A stretch of 38,665 bases of DNA from IMG/VR virus record IMGVR_UViG_3300045135_000358, positions 1 through 38,665 of that record, one strand, 5' to 3'. Each line of letters opens with the position of its first letter. Within the stretch, counting starts at the first letter, position 1. Origin of the DNA: a virus. The notes below the pieces were generated by a model, which worked only from the letters and a program-made list of their open reading frames with translations, was not told the origin of the DNA and made no database searches. The translations under genes were made by a program, and so were the position numbers. This document shows, piece by piece, positions 37,396 to 38,665 of this stretch.

Positions 37396-38665
37396 GTGTA
37401 GGTAGGTTTTTACAACAGGCTGCGGCTGGGGCTGGAGGTTCAGCACCGATTGCTCAGTTTTACGATGTTGTTAGCGGCGGCGATATTACAGAAATAATAG
37501 GAACAGCTACTTCGTCTGACGGAAATGTGGCTTTTTGTGGTCATTCTGGCGGCTACAATGGAATTGTTGTATTAATTGACGCAGACGGTGCAAAAGTTTG
37601 GGAAGTTAAACTAGCTGCTCAAGTTTGTTATTTGTACGCCGTTACGTTTACCGCAGACGGAAATGTTGTAGCTGTAGGAACCTTGCAAGCTAGTTCTGCT
37701 GGAATAAGTCCCAGTCAAATGTTTGTTACTTGTCACGACTCTTCTGATGGAAGTGTTTTGTGGCAAAACGCCTACTATAACAATACATCTTATGCTTCTT
37801 ATGCTCGTGATGTTATTTTAGATGATAATGATAATCTTCTTGTTCCTTGCGGTTATGGTTGGGCTAGCTCAGATAGACGTAGGGCAGTGTTACTCTCTAT
37901 AGATCCATCAAACGGTTCTTTAATAGGATCAGAACAAAGAGGTTTAAGAATATCTACGAAGTCAATGGAGTTTACAGGAATTTGGAAAAACGACGACGGT
38001 AGTTATTATTTAAGTGGTGTTGGTCAAATTGTTAACACTAGTAATTACGCTTTTAGGGCTGAGTTATCATCTTTATCTGCTTCAGAAATTGATACAACAA
38101 CTTATTATATACAAGAAACAAGTGCTTCTTTTTATAACGACACGCCGCCTAAAATTGTAAGAACATCTGACGGTACTAATTTTTTAACGTATTCTTCTGG
38201 TAGGATAGCCAGCATAACCGATGATTGGTCTACCTTAAACGCAGCAAAAGACCTTAGGTATAGTTCTGCAACAGCTTTTATTCCTAATATGAAAATAACA
38301 TCTGACGATAAAATTTTACTTTCTCACAGAGTTGTTGGTAAATCTCCAGATTGGGCAGGACTTACTTTAATAGATCAAAGCACTAACAAGACACTTCTCG
38401 GTACTGACATTACTTGGAATGGACATATACAACACAATAGTTCTTCAAATGCAGATTTTTACGGCGTTGCTATAGATTCAGTATCAGAAAATTTTGTTGT
38501 TGTTGGTACATTAGATAATACTGGTGCTTCGGGCGGTCCTTTGGGTTTGGTCTTAACTCAAAGTTTAGAAAACGGTGGTGGATATACCAGCGGAAAATCT
38601 TTAAACAACGCTACTGGTTTTACTTACTATAATGATACGCAAACTACAACAATGAACAATGCTGC
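37392..38665 (+). CDS. Fibre-like tail protein, 5' part (continues at position 1, ends at 245)
   Basis: Starts with an ATG overlapping the fibre stop (ATGA) and stays open to the window end. On the circle it ends at 245, for 463 residues. The N-terminus 'MSVGRFLQQAAAGAGGSAPI' is an opening common in marine phage tail proteins. The body has repeated strand pairs with short turns ('SSDGNVAFCGHSGGYNG', 'TADGNVVAVGT', 'DDNDNLLVPCG'), a propeller-like pattern different from the preceding fibre. Together with that fibre it probably forms the receptor-binding tip. It was split by the linear representation, so it is easily missed. Confidence 0.75.
   Translation, partial: MSVGRFLQQAAAGAGGSAPIAQFYDVVSGGDITEIIGTATSSDGNVAFCGHSGGYNGIVVLIDADGAKVWEVKLAAQVCYLYAVTFTADGNVVAVGTLQASSAGISPSQMFVTCHDSSDGSVLWQNAYYNNTSYASYARDVILDDNDNLLVPCGYGWASSDRRRAVLLSIDPSNGSLIGSEQRGLRISTKSMEFTGIWKNDDGSYYLSGVGQIVNTSNYAFRAELSSLSASEIDTTTYYIQETSASFYNDTPPKIVRTSDGTNFLTYSSGRIASITDDWSTLNAAKDLRYSSATAFIPNMKITSDDKILLSHRVVGKSPDWAGLTLIDQSTNKTLLGTDITWNGHIQHNSSSNADFYGVAIDSVSENFVVVGTLDNTGASGGPLGLVLTQSLENGGGYTSGKSLNNATGFTYYNDTQTTTMNNA
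38539..38665. repeat. Terminal direct repeat, right copy
   Basis: The last 127 bases are identical to positions 1-127. Removing one copy gives the 38,538-bp circle and restores the 37392-to-245 reading frame. Confidence 0.95.

Noticed and set aside
34630-38538. Diversity-generating retroelement acting on the fibre genes
   Set aside because: There is no reverse transcriptase and no template/variable repeat pair; the repeats are propeller blades.

Overview
The window is one complete, terminally redundant copy of a small tailed-phage genome of the T7-like (podovirus) type. The first 127 bases recur exactly as the last 127 (1-127 = 38539-38665), and one tail gene reads through that junction in frame. 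The molecule therefore closes to a 38,538-bp circle. The overlap looks like the k-mer of a circular (meta)genomic contig rather than a packaged end. Gene content and many small conserved ORFs of marine-virus type suggest a lytic phage of an aquatic proteobacterium. It resembles the SIO1/VpV262/'cobavirus' group, which also lacks its own RNA polymerase and may carry a B12-dependent ribonucleotide reductase. That placement is inference. I see no integrase, repressor of lysogeny, tRNA, CRISPR, transposase or phage RNA polymerase.

Layout. Two arms diverge from a roughly 600-bp control region (26331-26930) and converge near 13931. The rightward (late) arm starts at a strong sigma70-type promoter (26794-26822). 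Its order is small terminase, M15 endopeptidase, small structural or secreted proteins, large terminase, a 30-residue membrane peptide, portal, small basic proteins, a second consensus promoter (32155-32183), scaffold, capsid, a terminator, and a 921-residue fibre with beta-propeller-like repeats. Across the circular junction it continues with a second fibre-like protein, a tail-fibre-assembly-like protein, a holin cassette, a collagen-like protein, tail tubular A- and B-like proteins, and three internal virion proteins. The last of these has a lytic transglycosylase head.

The leftward (early/middle) arm starts at 26330 with an unrecognised GC-rich gene and a 26-residue membrane peptide, followed by a terminator. 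A new promoter then drives about ten small overlapping unknown genes, including a sigma region-4-like protein and a cysteine-rich Gp88-like protein. Next come the replication genes: primase-helicase, zinc-ribbon protein, family A DNA polymerase, single-strand binding protein, flap exonuclease, endonuclease I and a metallophosphoesterase. The arm ends with small conserved proteins, a DUF1289 iron-sulfur-type protein and class II ribonucleotide reductase NrdJ.

Regulation. With no phage polymerase, transcription should use host RNA polymerase. Three promoters share an extended -10 'TGGTATAAT', and two more have a perfect TTGACA. A 16-bp palindrome, GTAAAC-N4-GTTTAC, occurs four times, always in the leftward arm or its control region, and twice directly in front of a ribosome binding site. 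It is the best candidate for an undescribed regulatory circuit here. Most genes overlap by 1-14 bases (ATGA, TGATG, TTGA), so translational coupling is pervasive.
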